Source: Mycoplasma wenyonii
Lineage (GTDB): Bacteria; Bacillota_I; Bacilli_A; Mycoplasmatales; Mycoplasmoidaceae
Reading direction: 5' to 3'
Assembly: GCF_003265155.1 (NCBI RefSeq)
Contig: NZ_QKVO01000001.1
Location: 1-64,000, forward strand
DNA length: 64,000 bases
Shown: positions 1 to 10,675 of the stretch, one piece after another
Layout: each line of letters begins with the position of its first letter
Numbering within the stretch: position 1 is the first letter of the stretch
Translations under genes and position numbers: made by a program
The notes under the pieces: generated by a model
Database searches by the model: none
The model's input: only the letters and a program-made list of their open reading frames with translations
What the model was told of the DNA's origin: nothing

Positions 1-526
1 AGTATCTATTCTTTCTTAATTGTTTTTCTTCAGTTATGCCTAGATAGTTAAATCATTTCTTAAGTAGATTGGTATATTTGGTGGTTTCTAGAGAGACCTT
101 CTCTAGGTTGGATTGACTCTTAAATTTGGCTTTTAATAAGAGTTTCTCCATCTTCTCTTTCTTGTGCTGAGGAGGATCCTCAAGTATCTTCTTTTGTTTC
201 TTAAGGCCAAAAGCAATATTTTCAAAGACATTCAGGTGAGGAAATAGGGCATAATCTTGAAAGACTGTAGCAGTAGGTCTCTGGTTAGGCGGAATGTCTT
301 TTATATCTATCCCTGAGAGAAGAATCTTTCCTTTATCAGGCTTAATGAAACCTGCAATTAAGTTAAGAATGGTGGTTTTTCCTGAACCAGAGGGGCCAAT
401 GATAGTAACAAAAGAACCTTTCTCTATGTCTAAGCTAAAGTTCTTGAGTATTAACTTACCTTTGGAGTCATATTTTTTTGAAACTGATGAAAGCTGAAGA
501 AGTGGAATTCCCCTCTCCCGTATCAA
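1..526 (-). CDS. potA: Spermidine/putrescine ABC importer ATPase PotA (3' end beyond window)
   Basis: This is the cytoplasmic ATP-hydrolysing subunit of a polyamine-type ABC importer. About 175 codons are visible before the edge. Walker A GPSGSGKT lies at residues 44-51 and the Q-loop VFQDYALFPH near 88-97. From about residue 110 a Lys-rich stretch follows, and the LSGGQ signature has not appeared by the window edge; mycoplasma PotA proteins are known to carry an insert here. TGA at 53-55 must be Trp, otherwise the protein would stop before its signature. The start is taken as TTG at 526, 21 bases after an in-frame TAA. The permease and binding-protein genes would be expected past the edge. 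Confidence 0.88.
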
Positions 527-589
527 TCCAGCTACAAGAACATAATATTATGGTTCTTGGTCCTCAAAACCCTCATTTAAGAGGATTTT

Positions 590-1573
590 TTAATGAACTA
601 CAAGGTCTTGGTTAGATTCTGGATTAAATTTCTGTTCTTGGACATTACTTTCTGGCTCTGAAGATTGTAATTCAGACTTTAAGCCTCTTAAGCTATCCTG
701 ATAACTTTGAAGATCTTTCTTAAATAGATTGGTTTCTTTTTCAGCTTGATTTATTCTAGATTGAGTTTTTCTGTCATATTCATTGAATCTAGAGATTTGA
801 GAATTCATCTTCTTAATATCTTCTTGTTTTATAGTTATGTCTGCGAGATATTTCTCTAGTCTCTTATTTATTTTTTCAAGATATCCAATTAATTTCTTAG
901 TTAAGGTCTTGTAGAGTAGGGTTTGATTATCTAGAAGATAGGCAATTCTGTCTTGTATTCTGAAAGCAGTGGCAAAATCATCTGGGGTATGAGTATTTTG
1001 TAGTTTAGATAGCAGTTGAAAGAATCTAGTATGAATCTCTGCTAATTGATTAATTAATTCTGGTTCCGCTAAAGGAAAGTCTTTTAAGTTATAGGTATGT
1101 ACATTTCTTTGATCTTGTTGAAAACTTTTTTCTTGTTCCTTGAGTAACTTTTGGTGTTCCTCTTCTTCTAGGTCTTTTTGCGCATTTCTAAAAAGAGGAC
1201 TGATATCTGGAAAAAGCTTATTGAGTTCTAAATTACGATCTAAAGCAATTTCTTTTAAGACAGACCCCTTATCTTCCTCTATTGTTTCTCCATAGGCTTT
1301 ACAGCTTTGGCTTACTTGAAGTCTCTCTCTAGAGAAAAAAGATTGTTGAACTCTTTGGGGAATAGAAGTTAATACAATGGGCTCTGGTGAGGGGGTCTCT
1401 TGGGGATTTACTGGCTTTGATATTAATTCTTTCTTATCTTTAGTAGAACTTAAAACTCCATCTTGATTCTGGTAATCTCCTTGGTCATAATCTACATCTC
1501 AAACAATTAAGTTCTCAAACTTATAGTCTCTTTCTATAAACCCATCATGTTTAGGAATATTTATATTTTTCAT
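590..1573 (-). CDS. Unrecognised 327-residue charged protein with C-terminal coiled coil
   Basis: I do not recognise this protein. Starting at ATG 1573 it reads for 327 residues when TGA is Trp, ending in TAA at 590-592. The N-terminal third is acidic and Pro/Ser-rich. The C-terminal half is dominated by Lys/Glu/Gln/Leu heptad-like helix (for example INKRLEKYLADITIKQEDIK), so a cytoplasmic coiled coil is likely. No signal peptide or membrane segment is visible. It is the last of three co-oriented unrecognised genes (590-3219) between deoD and potA, only 6 bases from its upstream neighbour, so co-transcription is likely. The function is unknown. Confidence 0.6.
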
Positions 1574-1579
1574 TAACCT

Positions 1580-1939
1580 TTATCTAAACTTTTTAGCCCT
1601 AATACTAGAGTTTAGAGGTCTAGTATCTCTAAAAACCCTTTCCCAGAAGAGTCTAGAGAAACTAAACGAATAACTCTTACACTTATCAAATAATTCTGCT
1701 CTCTCAAAGCGAGGGCAATAACCATCTCACTGAAATGCTCGATTATCTATTATGAAGAAAGTATCATAAAGCTTTCTAAAGAATTGTCACTTGAACCTAA
1801 AGTGACTATTTAGATCTTCTAATTCATCTGAAGATTCTCTACTTCAAGCTAACTTTGTTTTGGGTTCAGGTGTATCTCCATCAGATAAAGTAACTTCTTC
1901 TAGATATCTCTCGTAACTATCTCTTGAATCCTTTTCCAT
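1580..1939 (-). CDS. Unrecognised 119-residue protein
   Basis: ATG at 1939 opens a 119-residue frame ending in TAA at 1580-1582, with three internal TGA codons read as Trp. It begins acidic, then becomes rich in aromatic residues and Arg (a segment around KWQFFRKLYDTFFIID), and ends basic (SSIRAKKFR). There is no signal peptide or clear membrane helix. The frame is open only under the mollicute code and is tightly spaced between two similar unrecognised genes, which supports a real gene. I know of no matching family. Confidence 0.5.
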
Positions 1940-1968
1940 TAGTTAAGTTAAATAATAGATTCTAGGGG

Positions 1969-3219
1969 TTAGACAATATTATTTTCTTTTTCCATTTCAT
2001 TTAGTAATTCAGTAGAGCTCAAAGATTGACTTAATTCAACTGGAGCAAAACCCTCTTCAGCAAATTCCTTTTTTGCTTGTTCCTCATAGTGAGCGCTATA
2101 ACGATCAATAATTGACTGAATTAATTCTAGCTCTCTACCTATCTTTATAGAAGGAATTCCTTCATATACAAAGATGGGTCTATCTTTAGTTCTAGAAGGA
2201 TCTAAAGAATCAGAGAGATCTATTTCGGTTAATGGGAAGGTGTATTCTTGCTCTTCTCAAGTAGTTATTAGGGATTTCTTATATCTTTCTCTAAATTTGT
2301 CAAAGAAGAGAGTAATTAGAGGCAGATAGTAGTAATGTCACTTTTCTTCTGGATCTTGTCATTGAACATTTTGTTTAGTTAGAGTTTTTAGATCTGGAGG
2401 GCTAAAGAGTGCTTTAGTTCTTTCTTCAGGAATATATTTAGCAATTGATCATCTTTTTCCTAGAGAGCTTAATTTCTTAAGTCATTCAGGAGGAGCTTTT
2501 AAAGGTTCTGTGGTGGATCTAGCAAAATCTTTGGAATTTACATAAGACAAAAACATAGAAGGAAGGCAATTGGGTAAAGGTAATTTGATCTCGAGGGGAG
2601 TGATCTCTAAGGTGGGGGGCTTTCACTCAACAATTACTTGTGGGGCAGATTCTTGTGTGGTTACAGTTTTCTCTAAGTCGAGAGAAGAAGCTACCAGCTT
2701 TTCATCAAACGTCTCAAACTGTCTAATTAGATCTAACTTGGTTAGCTCAGAGAGAAGATTCTCTTCTTTGGCCTTTTGTCTTTCATCAATTAACTCCTTT
2801 CTAAGAGCTTCAAGGTCAACAAGATCTAGATATTGATTCGCTCAACTATAGTTAGTTTTCTTAGTTGATTTCTTGAATCTTAGGTAAAGATTTTTATCAG
2901 ATAGAGAAGGTGTTGAGTCTGTCTCTTCTTCTCCTAGTTTCTTAAGTGAATGAGAGAAAAAATAAGAGGTTGGATATAAAAAAGAATGATCTCACAGTTT
3001 TTCTCAGGTAAAGAGTCTACTGGTTTTTAAGTTTTTTAGTTCTGGAAGTAATGTTCAATTCTTATTTTTATCTAATTTGGAAGTTATGCTAGCTAATGTC
3101 TCTTTACTAACAGATCAGCTATCACCATCTTTAGGTTCAAGCAATAAAGAACTAGCTAATAAATCTTCTCTTTCCTTTAGAAATAAAGAGTTTTGGGGAA
3201 ATTCTTGGAGTTCTTTCAT
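1969..3219 (-). CDS. Unrecognised ~416-residue protein
   Basis: This is a long frame with about nine TGA-Trp codons, ending in TAA at 1969-1971. ATG at 3219 is the first standard start; the frame stays open upstream to a TAA at 3289-3291, so a start at ATA 3288 or TTG cannot be excluded. The protein is hydrophilic with mixed charge, contains a Trp- and aromatic-rich middle (HYYYLPLITLFFDKFRERY), and has an acidic C-terminus. No membrane segment or catalytic motif is seen. The same aromatic-plus-Arg style as the neighbouring 119-residue protein suggests, weakly, that the two are related or work together. Confidence 0.55.
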
Positions 3220-3277
3220 AGAATTAGTTAACTTAGACTTGGGCAATGGCCCAAACCTAGGTTTATCTAAAGTCTTC

Positions 3278-4033
3278 TTAGACTTTATTTAGCTTTGAAT
3301 ATTGAACTAGAACATCTAAACCAATTAAGAACATGTTGTTTAGATTTTGCTCTCTTTCCTTTCAATTTAGCTCTACAAATCCTACATCATCTTTAATTTC
3401 ATCCACAACAGTTAAGATGGTTAAGGCTTTCTTTTTATGGTATTTTGCATTAACTGATAGTGCATAGCTTTCCATTTCTACAGTGTCGCAACCTGAATAT
3501 TCTCCCAAGCCTCTAAGAGTTAAGGGAATATAGAAGTTATCTTGTGATCAGTTAATTGAATTAAACAAGGGAATATTTAGATTTGTAGCACACTTATGAG
3601 CTAATTCAATTAATTGTGGATCTACTTCTACAATATCTCCTGTTTTATATGGAAGTTTCAATAAGTCTCCATAGTTAGAGTTGGTTTTAATTCCTGCAAC
3701 AACAACTATATCGTTAATATGAGTCTTGCTATTTAATGCTCCACAAGAACCCAATCTAATAACAAAGTCTGCATCATAGATCTCGGGAGCAAACAATTCA
3801 TAACTATAGATTCCCATAGATCCTTGGCCCATTCCGTGACCCATAATCGTAATCTCAACCCCTTTATATGTTCCCGTGTAACAATAAACATTTCTTACTG
3901 AACTTAATAGCTTAAAGTTCTCCAGATACATTTCTGCAAACTTTTTGCATCTCAAAGGATCTCCAGTAACTATCACTCACTTGGATATTGATCCTTTTGG
4001 GGCTGCGTTGTGTGCTGTGGGAACTTTAATCAT
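3278..4033 (-). CDS. deoD: Purine nucleoside phosphorylase DeoD
   Basis: DeoD splits purine (deoxy)nucleosides with phosphate into the base and (deoxy)ribose 1-phosphate, the entry point of purine salvage in an organism that cannot make purines. The 251-residue frame runs from ATG 4033 to TAA at 3278. Family features seen are VTGDPLRCKKFAE (phosphate and Arg region), VIRLGSCGAL, VEMESYAL (ribose-binding Met/Glu) and TVVDEIKDD, carrying the catalytic Asp. Several Trp codons are TGA, which split the frame if the standard code is used. It sits downstream of gpmI and tpiA in the same direction; Upp, Prs and Tdk elsewhere in the window complete a salvage set. Confidence 0.93.
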
Positions 4034-4060
4034 TTATGCTATCTAAAACTTAAGGAAATT

Positions 4061-5590
4061 TTACTTTGTTAATAGCAAAGATTCTCCTGTCATTTCTTCA
4101 GGCTGTTTGATAGATAGTAATTCAAGAATAGTTGGAGAAACATCCCCTAACTTCCCTCCATTCTTAAGTACTACATCTTTATCACAAACAATTAACGGTA
4201 CTGGAGATAGAGTGTGAGCAGTGTGTGGTTCATCCTTTTCATCTCTCATTACATCTGCATTACCATGATCTGCCATAACTACTAAGGTATAGCCCTTTTC
4301 TTTAGTTAAGTTGTATATTTTCCCTAATACCTTATCTACAGCAGAACAAGCTTTAACAGTGGCTTCAAAATCACCTGAATGCCCCACCATATCTGGATTA
4401 GCTAAATTAACTACTACTAAGTCAAAGTCTTTAGATTTAACACTTGCTTCAATCTTTTCATATAGCTCAAAGATAGACATCTCGGGGGCTTTATCATAGG
4501 TACCTACTTTTGGCGAAGGAACAATAATTCTTTCTGTCTTCTCAAATTGTTTTTCTACTCCCCCATCAAAGAAGTAAGTAACATGAGGATATTTCTCGCT
4601 CTCTGCGGCTCTTAATTGAGCTTTGCCTAGTTGATTCATCACTTCTCCCATAGTGTTCTTTAATTGAATAGCTGGAAAGAATACTCCGGCAGTCAAAATC
4701 CCTTCATAATCTGTCATAGAATACAAAGATAAATCATCAGGAGTTAAAGGAGTTCTATGGGCATATAAATCAGCAGAATCAACTAATAAGTGAGATATTT
4801 GTTTAGCTCTATCAGGTCTAAAGTTCAAGAAGACTACAACATCTCCATCATTTAATCCTTCAGAAGACATATACTCTTCTGAGGCTGAAGGGTTAATAAA
4901 TTCATCTGTAATTCCTTTTTCATATTCTGAATTCACATATTCTTCTGCAGACTTAAAATGAGGGGTTCCTTTGTCTTTTACAAATACCTTTAAGACCTTC
5001 TCTGTTCTATCCCAGTTTTCATCTCTATCCATTGCATAGTATCTTCCTGAAATAGAGGCTAACATCGCTCCAGCCTCCTTTATCTTTGTTTCTATTTCTG
5101 CTAAATCAGTCAGGAATTGTTTAGGGGGCACATCTCTACCGTCGCTGAATAGATGTACAAAAGGCTTAACTCCATGTTCTTTTGTTACACCTAGAAAAGC
5201 ATACAAGTGATCTATATGGGAGTGAACTCCTCCTCTTGAGGCCAGAATCATAATGTGTAGTTTTGAGTCAGGATCAAACTTTAGGTCTTCAAATACTGCC
5301 TGAACAGCCTCTAGAGAGGCAAATTGTCCTAACTTAATTGCTTGATTTATTCTGTAAAGTCCAGTCTCAACTACCCTACCAGCCCCTATATTTAAGTGAC
5401 CTACTTCAGAGTTTCCCATTTGACCATCAGGCAATCCAACCGCTTCTCCTGAGGCGGTCAATGAAGTCATAGGATATTCCTTTGAAAGAAAGTCATAGTT
5501 CTTTGTGTCTGCATTGGCTATTGCATTTCATTCTTTCTCTTCTCTAAGTCCTCAACCATCTAATATTGTCAGGAATACTCTCTTTGCCAC
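4061..5590 (-). CDS. gpmI: 2,3-bisphosphoglycerate-independent phosphoglycerate mutase
   Basis: GpmI interconverts 3- and 2-phosphoglycerate in glycolysis, using two Mn2+ ions and a phosphoserine intermediate. The full frame of 509 residues, the usual length, begins at GTG 5590 (MAKRVFLTILDGWG, with W = TGA). Visible motifs are the metal Asp in ILDGWG, the phosphorylated Ser in MGNSEVGHLN, HSHIDH, RDVPP, MADHGNAD and HTAHT. The GTG start shares a base with the TAG stop of tpiA (TAGTG), so translation of the two glycolytic genes is probably coupled. Confidence 0.96.
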
Positions 5591-6300
5591 TATCTATTCA
5601 TAGCCATTTCTCACATATTGTCGATATTCAAAGAGGCTGAACCAACTAAGATCCCATCACATACAGGAAGACTTAAAAATGACTTGTAATTTTCTGGAGA
5701 AACTGATCCTCCATACAGTAATGGAACTTTTCTTCCAGCCTCTCCCCACATATCTATAGCTAAACTCCTTATTTCTTCTAGTTGTTTCGCTACTAGTTCA
5801 GGAGGCATTGCGGAACCAGAACCAATTGCACTTAATGGTTCAAAAGCAATAGCCACTCTTTCTAAGTTAGAGGAGTTAATAAAGAATAGCTCATTCTTAA
5901 TCTCTCTTAAAGGATCTTTTCCGCAACAATAGACTACATTGAATCCATTAAGTAAAGCAATTCTTACCTTTTTAGAGACTATATCTTCTGTTTGCCCTAA
6001 AGCTCTGCACTCTGAGTGACCAATTAAGGTTGATCGGACATTAATTGAATTCAATTGAGAGGCAGAAATAGAAGAAGTATAGGCTCCTTTTTCTAAATGG
6101 TGTACATCTTGTGCTAACAACTGTATTTCAGATTGAATTTCTTCAGCTACTTTTTCCAGATAGATATAAGGTACAGCAAAACCTAATTGATGTTCAGGAG
6201 TTTCATCTTGAAATCTCTTCTTTAGTTCTAAAAAGTAAAAGCTAAGTTCGTGTCTCAGGAGATTCATCTTCAGGTTACCAATTATTCTCTTTCTAGTCAT
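5590..6300 (-). CDS. tpiA: Triose-phosphate isomerase
   Basis: TpiA interconverts dihydroxyacetone phosphate and glyceraldehyde 3-phosphate. The protein is 236 residues from ATG 6300 to TAG at 5590-5592; the last codons after TGA-Trp read WEMAMNR. Recognisable sites are GNLKMN (catalytic Asn and Lys; the usual Trp is Leu), LIGHSECR (catalytic His), AFEPLSAIGSG (catalytic Glu) and LYGGSVSPEN (phosphate grip). It is slightly shorter than the common 245-255 residues. It precedes gpmI with a one-base stop/start overlap. Confidence 0.94.
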
Positions 6301-6338
6301 TAGTAACCCAACTAATTTAAAAGTTTATTTCCTTTGCA

Positions 6339-7298
6339 TTACCACTTAGATACATTAAAGCTTCTGTTAAATACTGCCACTATCAATCTCTTTAGAATAA
6401 TGAAGATTGCTAATCCCAATACACACAGTATTACAGTGCTGATAATCTTGTTTCTCTTATTTAGTCTGAATACTTTTTCTCTAATGTCAGGATGCATATT
6501 CATCTCATCAGAGTCAAAGATCTTCAAAGCATTCTTGATGGCGAACCGGCTAAAAACATTTGTAGTAAAGAGAACTAACAGACCAAACAATCCAACTAAC
6601 ACAGAAACTTTAATCGTCTTTCCTCCTGCTGTGTTTTGTCATTTAAAAATGCCGTCTTTAATCCTCTCTCATTCAACTTTTCACACAGAATCGTGGAATC
6701 CCCTTATAAAGTATCCATAAACACCTGCAACTACCCCAAGTCCAGCAATGGTAAAACCTACTCAAAAACCATTAATTCTTCAGGCGAAAAGAGTTAATAT
6801 CTTTTGACTTAATGCAGGAGTCAAAGAGGTAGGATATCTTCCTGACTGACATAAATCACACTCCCAACAAATTCTTTTCTTCTGGGCTGAAAGTCTGAAA
6901 AGATTCTTAATGGAACCCAGCAAGAAAGAGCCAAATCCCACTGAAATAGGAACTTGTGCTCACGGGCCACTACTTTTTACACTTTCTAAAGCCTTTGCGG
7001 AAAAAGTAATTGTAGCTGTCCAACCCCACATATTTCCGCTCTCAACAAAAATAAATCAAAGTGCTGCCATAAAAACAGACTGTGCAATGAACATGGAGAT
7101 AAATATATTTCTCTTAAGTTTCTTGTAATACTTCTTAAGTTCAGGGATATTAATTCCCTTAATAAATAACTGTCCTCCGTTGCTACTATGAGAACTATCT
7201 ACAGCAGTATCTGTTTGTTGAGCAACATCAGAACCACTAACAGGTAAAGCAATTCCTTGTGTCTCTAAGCCTAAAGCTGGAAGGGTTACACTCGGCAT
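6339..7298 (-). CDS. Unrecognised multi-pass membrane protein with CWECDLC motif
   Basis: Two apparent ORFs and the gap between them form one 319-residue frame (ATG 7298 to TAA 6339) once about ten TGA codons are read as Trp. After a Ser/Thr-rich, probably exposed or cytoplasmic N-terminus of about 55 residues there are five or so hydrophobic segments, near 68-90, 110-125, 180-205, 230-250 and 290-310. Between the second and third lies RICWECDLCQSG, a tight cysteine group that could bind metal or form disulfides. The C-terminus is basic. I know of no matching family. Confidence 0.65.
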
Positions 7299-7350
7299 AA
7301 CTAATGAGTTTTTTTAAATTTAAAAGCTAGCCCGAACTATAAAAGAATAG

Positions 7351-8130
7351 TTATCCTCTTGTTATTGTCAAACGCTCAAAAGAGTCAATGTCATTTAGGA
7401 TATTCTTCTTAAACCCATCATATATAAAGTTTTCTGGATTTAACTTCATAGTTAGTCTTAGCTTATTGAATTTCTCTTCTCTTTCAGTAATTCTGCTAAT
7501 TAACTCTTCTACTCTATCAAACTTCGAGTGATAGAGTGAGTCTACTTCTTCTCTACTTGCCTCACTTAAGTTAGATAGAATACGAGCCAAAGAGATTATC
7601 TGATAGTCTAGATGAGCCATATGAATAGCAAAGTTCTTATCTAATAGTCTCTGAGAATCTAATAGTAAAGAAACTGAACTCTTTAACTTAAGTATCTCTT
7701 GTTGGAAACTCATATTCTCACTGTATAGACTTAAGAATTGTCTATATTCCTTAGACTTAGGCAAGTGATCTTGAGTCAAGCTATTAGGGAAAACATTATT
7801 AGTTCTCACTAGATAAAGTAAATGATCCATCTTTCTTTCTCACTTAGAACTATTTAGTTTCAATTCAAATAACTCTTCTAAATGATCTAGTAATTTAGCT
7901 CTTATCTCTGCAGACAATACATCATAGAGAGAAAGAATATTACTCTTTTGTAACTTCAAACTATTCAATAGATTCTCTACACTAGGTATTCCATCTACCT
8001 TAGAAAGAAGTAAGATGGTTCTAGTTATCTTTTCTTCTAAAGATAGATTGTCTGAGTAACAACTCTCTACACTAAAATTAGGGTCTTCTAGTGGATTTAA
8101 GGTAGATAATTTGTTAGTTTCTGATTCCAT
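7351..8130 (-). CDS. Unrecognised 259-residue helical protein
   Basis: A TGA at 7840-7842 splits this frame into two apparent ORFs. Read as Trp it gives one protein of 259 residues, ATG 8130 to TAA 7351. The sequence is hydrophilic and almost wholly helix-forming, rich in Leu, Ser, Glu and Lys, with several heptad stretches (around EELISRITEREEKFNKLRL), so a coiled-coil or bundle protein in the cytoplasm is likely. No catalytic motif or membrane helix is seen. It lies between lepA and the membrane protein above, in the same direction. Confidence 0.6.
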
Positions 8131-8192
8131 AAAATGGCTCTAGAAGGCTATTTAAGAAACTCTAAGGTAAACAAAACTTAATCTTGATTTTA

Positions 8193-10037
8193 CTAATTAT
8201 GACTCGTGATTAGAGTCTTAAAGAAGGAGTGTGGAAGTTTCAGTTTAGATTCTTGTTTTAGTCTCTTTTTTCCCTGAGACTGTTTTTCTCATAATTTCTT
8301 CTTTCTAGTAATATCTCCTCCATAGCATTTGGCCGCTACAGCTTTACCAATAGCCTTAAGAGTCTCTCTAGCAATAATCTTTCCATCTATCTTGGCCTGT
8401 AATGCTAATTCATAAAGTTGCGCAGAAAGACTACTCTTTAGCTTTAGAAGTATATCTCTGGCTTTGGTACTTGCCTCTCCTCTCTCTGTTAAAAAACTTA
8501 ATTCTGGATACTCTAAGTTATTAATACATATAGAGACTTTTACTAGAGCTAAGGGAACATAATCAGCTAGAGAATAACTGTAATCTATATATCCTTTAGT
8601 GATAGCAAACAAAGCATGTATTAAAGAGGAATTCAATTCTGACAATGGAAGGAAATATTGAGTCTCTACTTCCTTTTCAGTTCTATTAATTGAGAGCAAA
8701 CTTGCTGATCTTTTGGTAGAGATAAAGCCCATAAACTCTTTCTCACACTGAGCAGGAAAAGACAAATCTAACTGAATATAAGGTTCTAGATATTGAGAAA
8801 CTGTAGTTCTTTCCGGTAAATCCTGCGCAGAAGAAAATCAAATCTCTCCTCCTTGCTTAAGTTCTGCTTTGTATTCAATAGTGGCTGGTCCACTAACCAA
8901 CTGTAGTCTATAATCTTTCTCTAATCTTGAGACCAAAACCTCTAGATGTAAAGGTCCCAAGGCTCCTATGTTGGCTCCAAAACCTAATGCTGAGGACTTA
9001 ACAAAGTTATAGGAAAAAGAAGTATCTGAGAGTTTCAAAGAAGACAGACTATTAATAAATAACTCTCTCTGAGACTCTTCATAGGGAGCTATAAAGCTAA
9101 ATATCATAGCCTTAAAAGAACTCATGCTACTAGTTTCGGGAAGTAACTCAAGTTGATCTTTGGGTGGTGCAGGATAGTTACAGATATGCTCTCCGGACTC
9201 TAACTGCAAATCCTTAGCGAGAAACAAATAGATTCTTCCCACTTCCCCAGCAGAGATACTCTCTGCTTTCTCTACTTTTGGCACCAAGAACTCAATTCCC
9301 TTAACCCTTGTCTTTACCTTTGCCTTAACTAGATAGATTTCTTCTCCAACAGAAAGCTTTCCTGAGAACACTCTAATAGTCAAGATAGTTCCTCTTTGGT
9401 TACTGTACTCTGCCTCAAATACGAGAGCGCAAAGCTTGTTCTCTTGAATAAAAGGAATATTTAACTTGGAGAGATACTTGTGAGCAGATGGATCTGGAAT
9501 GACCTCCACTAAGTAATCTAAAAGATCTTTAACTCCCTGACCCGTCTTGGCGGAGATGTACTTAAACTCTTCTTCTTTAAAGCCAAAAGGTTCCTTACCT
9601 AGTGTTTCAATTATCTGGGCGGTTTGTGCCTTAGTAACTAAAGGAGAGTCAATCTTATTAAGTACAGGAATAATCTTTAGATTCTCTTTCTTAGCTTTCT
9701 TGAATAGTGAGATAGTTTGGGCTTGAACTCCCTTAGTTAAATCAACTAACAGTACAGCCGATTCAGATACCTTGAGACTTCTAAATACCTCTGCAGAGAA
9801 GTCTATATGTCCAGGAGTGTCTATGAGATTAAGATGGCAATCTTTCCAACTTAATCTGATAGATGCCAGCTTTATAGTTATTCCCTTTTCTTTCTCTAGC
9901 TCCATACTGTCTAAGAAACAATTGGAAATGGAAGAGAGAGGTAGATTTAAACAATGCTCTATTATTCTGTCAGAAAGAGTAGACTTCCCGTGGTCTATAT
10001 GTGCAATAATGCAAAAATTCTTGTTTCTTTTAATAAT
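8193..10037 (-). CDS. lepA: Elongation factor 4 (LepA), non-canonical ATT start
   Basis: LepA is a translational GTPase that back-translocates or rescues stalled ribosomes. Motifs seen: FCIIAHIDHGKSTLSDRIIE (G1), the switch region KEKGITIK, LIDTPGHIDF (G3), PVLNKIDS (G4), SAKTGQG (G5), GFGANIGALGPLHLEV, and the LepA-specific C-terminus AAKCYGGDITRKKKLW. Length is about 614 residues, near the family's 600. The frame is open only from a TAG at 10044-10046; between this and the G1 motif there is no ATG, GTG or TTG, so initiation must be at ATT 10037 or ATT 10034 (or another rare codon). TGA codons at 8289 and 8838 are Trp. Confidence 0.93.
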
Positions 10038-10043
10038 TAAGTT

Positions 10044-10085
10044 CTACTTAAAAGCCCTCTTGTTCTCCTTAATCCTAAAAGGCAT
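10044..10085 (-). other. 13-codon mini-ORF in frame ahead of lepA, with internal AAGGAG
   Basis: ATG at 10085 opens MPFRIKENKRAFK and stops at TAG 10044-10046, six bases before the first ATT of lepA and in the same frame. Within it, AAGGAG (10065-10070) is a good Shine-Dalgarno sequence, but about 27 bases from the ATT, too far for direct use. It may be a leader peptide, the true lepA N-terminus interrupted by TAG, or chance. The rest of the 254-base gap to 10291 is AT-rich with no further feature I can support. Confidence 0.3.
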
Positions 10086-10291
10086 CTTAGTAGTTTTTCT
10101 TAATCTCTTAAATATTCATTTAGAGTAAGAACCTATAGCTAGATTTAGATAAGGTCAGTTTCACTGAACTACTCTAATTCCAAAATGCGGTATTTTTTCT
10201 CAATCAATTAAGAATGAATGTATTATCTTTAGGTGTCAACTTTTAGTTTTACATTTAAAAGCCACTATATTCTTTCAGCCCCCTAATACCT

Positions 10292-10621
10292 CTATAAATA
10301 ATCGATATCTTTCCTTTTCAGCTTCAGAGGTTGCGGAGGCAAACTTTTTTCACCTAAAGAAAGAAGTCTTTCTAAAAACCCATCTACTAAACCTAACGAC
10401 ATGTCTTCAAAATAACCTATTTCATCACTTGACAATAAACTTGCAGGGAATAACAACAAGTTTGTTTCATAGCCTAAGAAAGAATTGTTGAATAGCACGA
10501 ATAATTGCATTGATCTTTAGTTGAATAAGCTTGATTTTTCTATGTATATTCCTCTGAATGGAATTGATGGTGTATTGTCACTTCCTGATTCATCTTTTGA
10601 GAAACCTCATAAGTTAACTGA
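10292..10621 (-). pseudogene. Decayed ORF, two in-frame halves separated by TAA
   Basis: A 72-codon ORF (ATG 10510 to TAG 10292) is preceded in the same frame by 34 open codons (10520-10621) that end in TAA at 10517-10519. The upper half reads like protein (SVNLWGFSKDESGSDNTPSI, with a TGA-Trp), as does the lower half (Leu/Phe-rich, then SLPPQPLKLKRKDIDYL). Only nine bases separate TAA and ATG. The simplest reading is a gene interrupted by a stop and truncated at its 5' end; a real 72-residue protein with chance upstream openness is the alternative. No family is recognised. Confidence 0.35.
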
Positions 10622-10675
10622 TTAATTAAGAGAATTAATTTAACTAAAAACTATTAACTTAACTAACTAAAGTAT

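Noticed and set aside
2570-3292. Plus-strand ORFs opposite the 416-residue gene
   Set aside because: The minus-strand frame is continuous with TGA as Trp and is in line with its neighbours; the plus ORFs are shadows.
6334-6720. 128-codon plus-strand ORF
   Set aside because: It is antisense to a continuous membrane-protein frame, has no family resemblance, and its composition is what a reversed hydrophobic gene gives.
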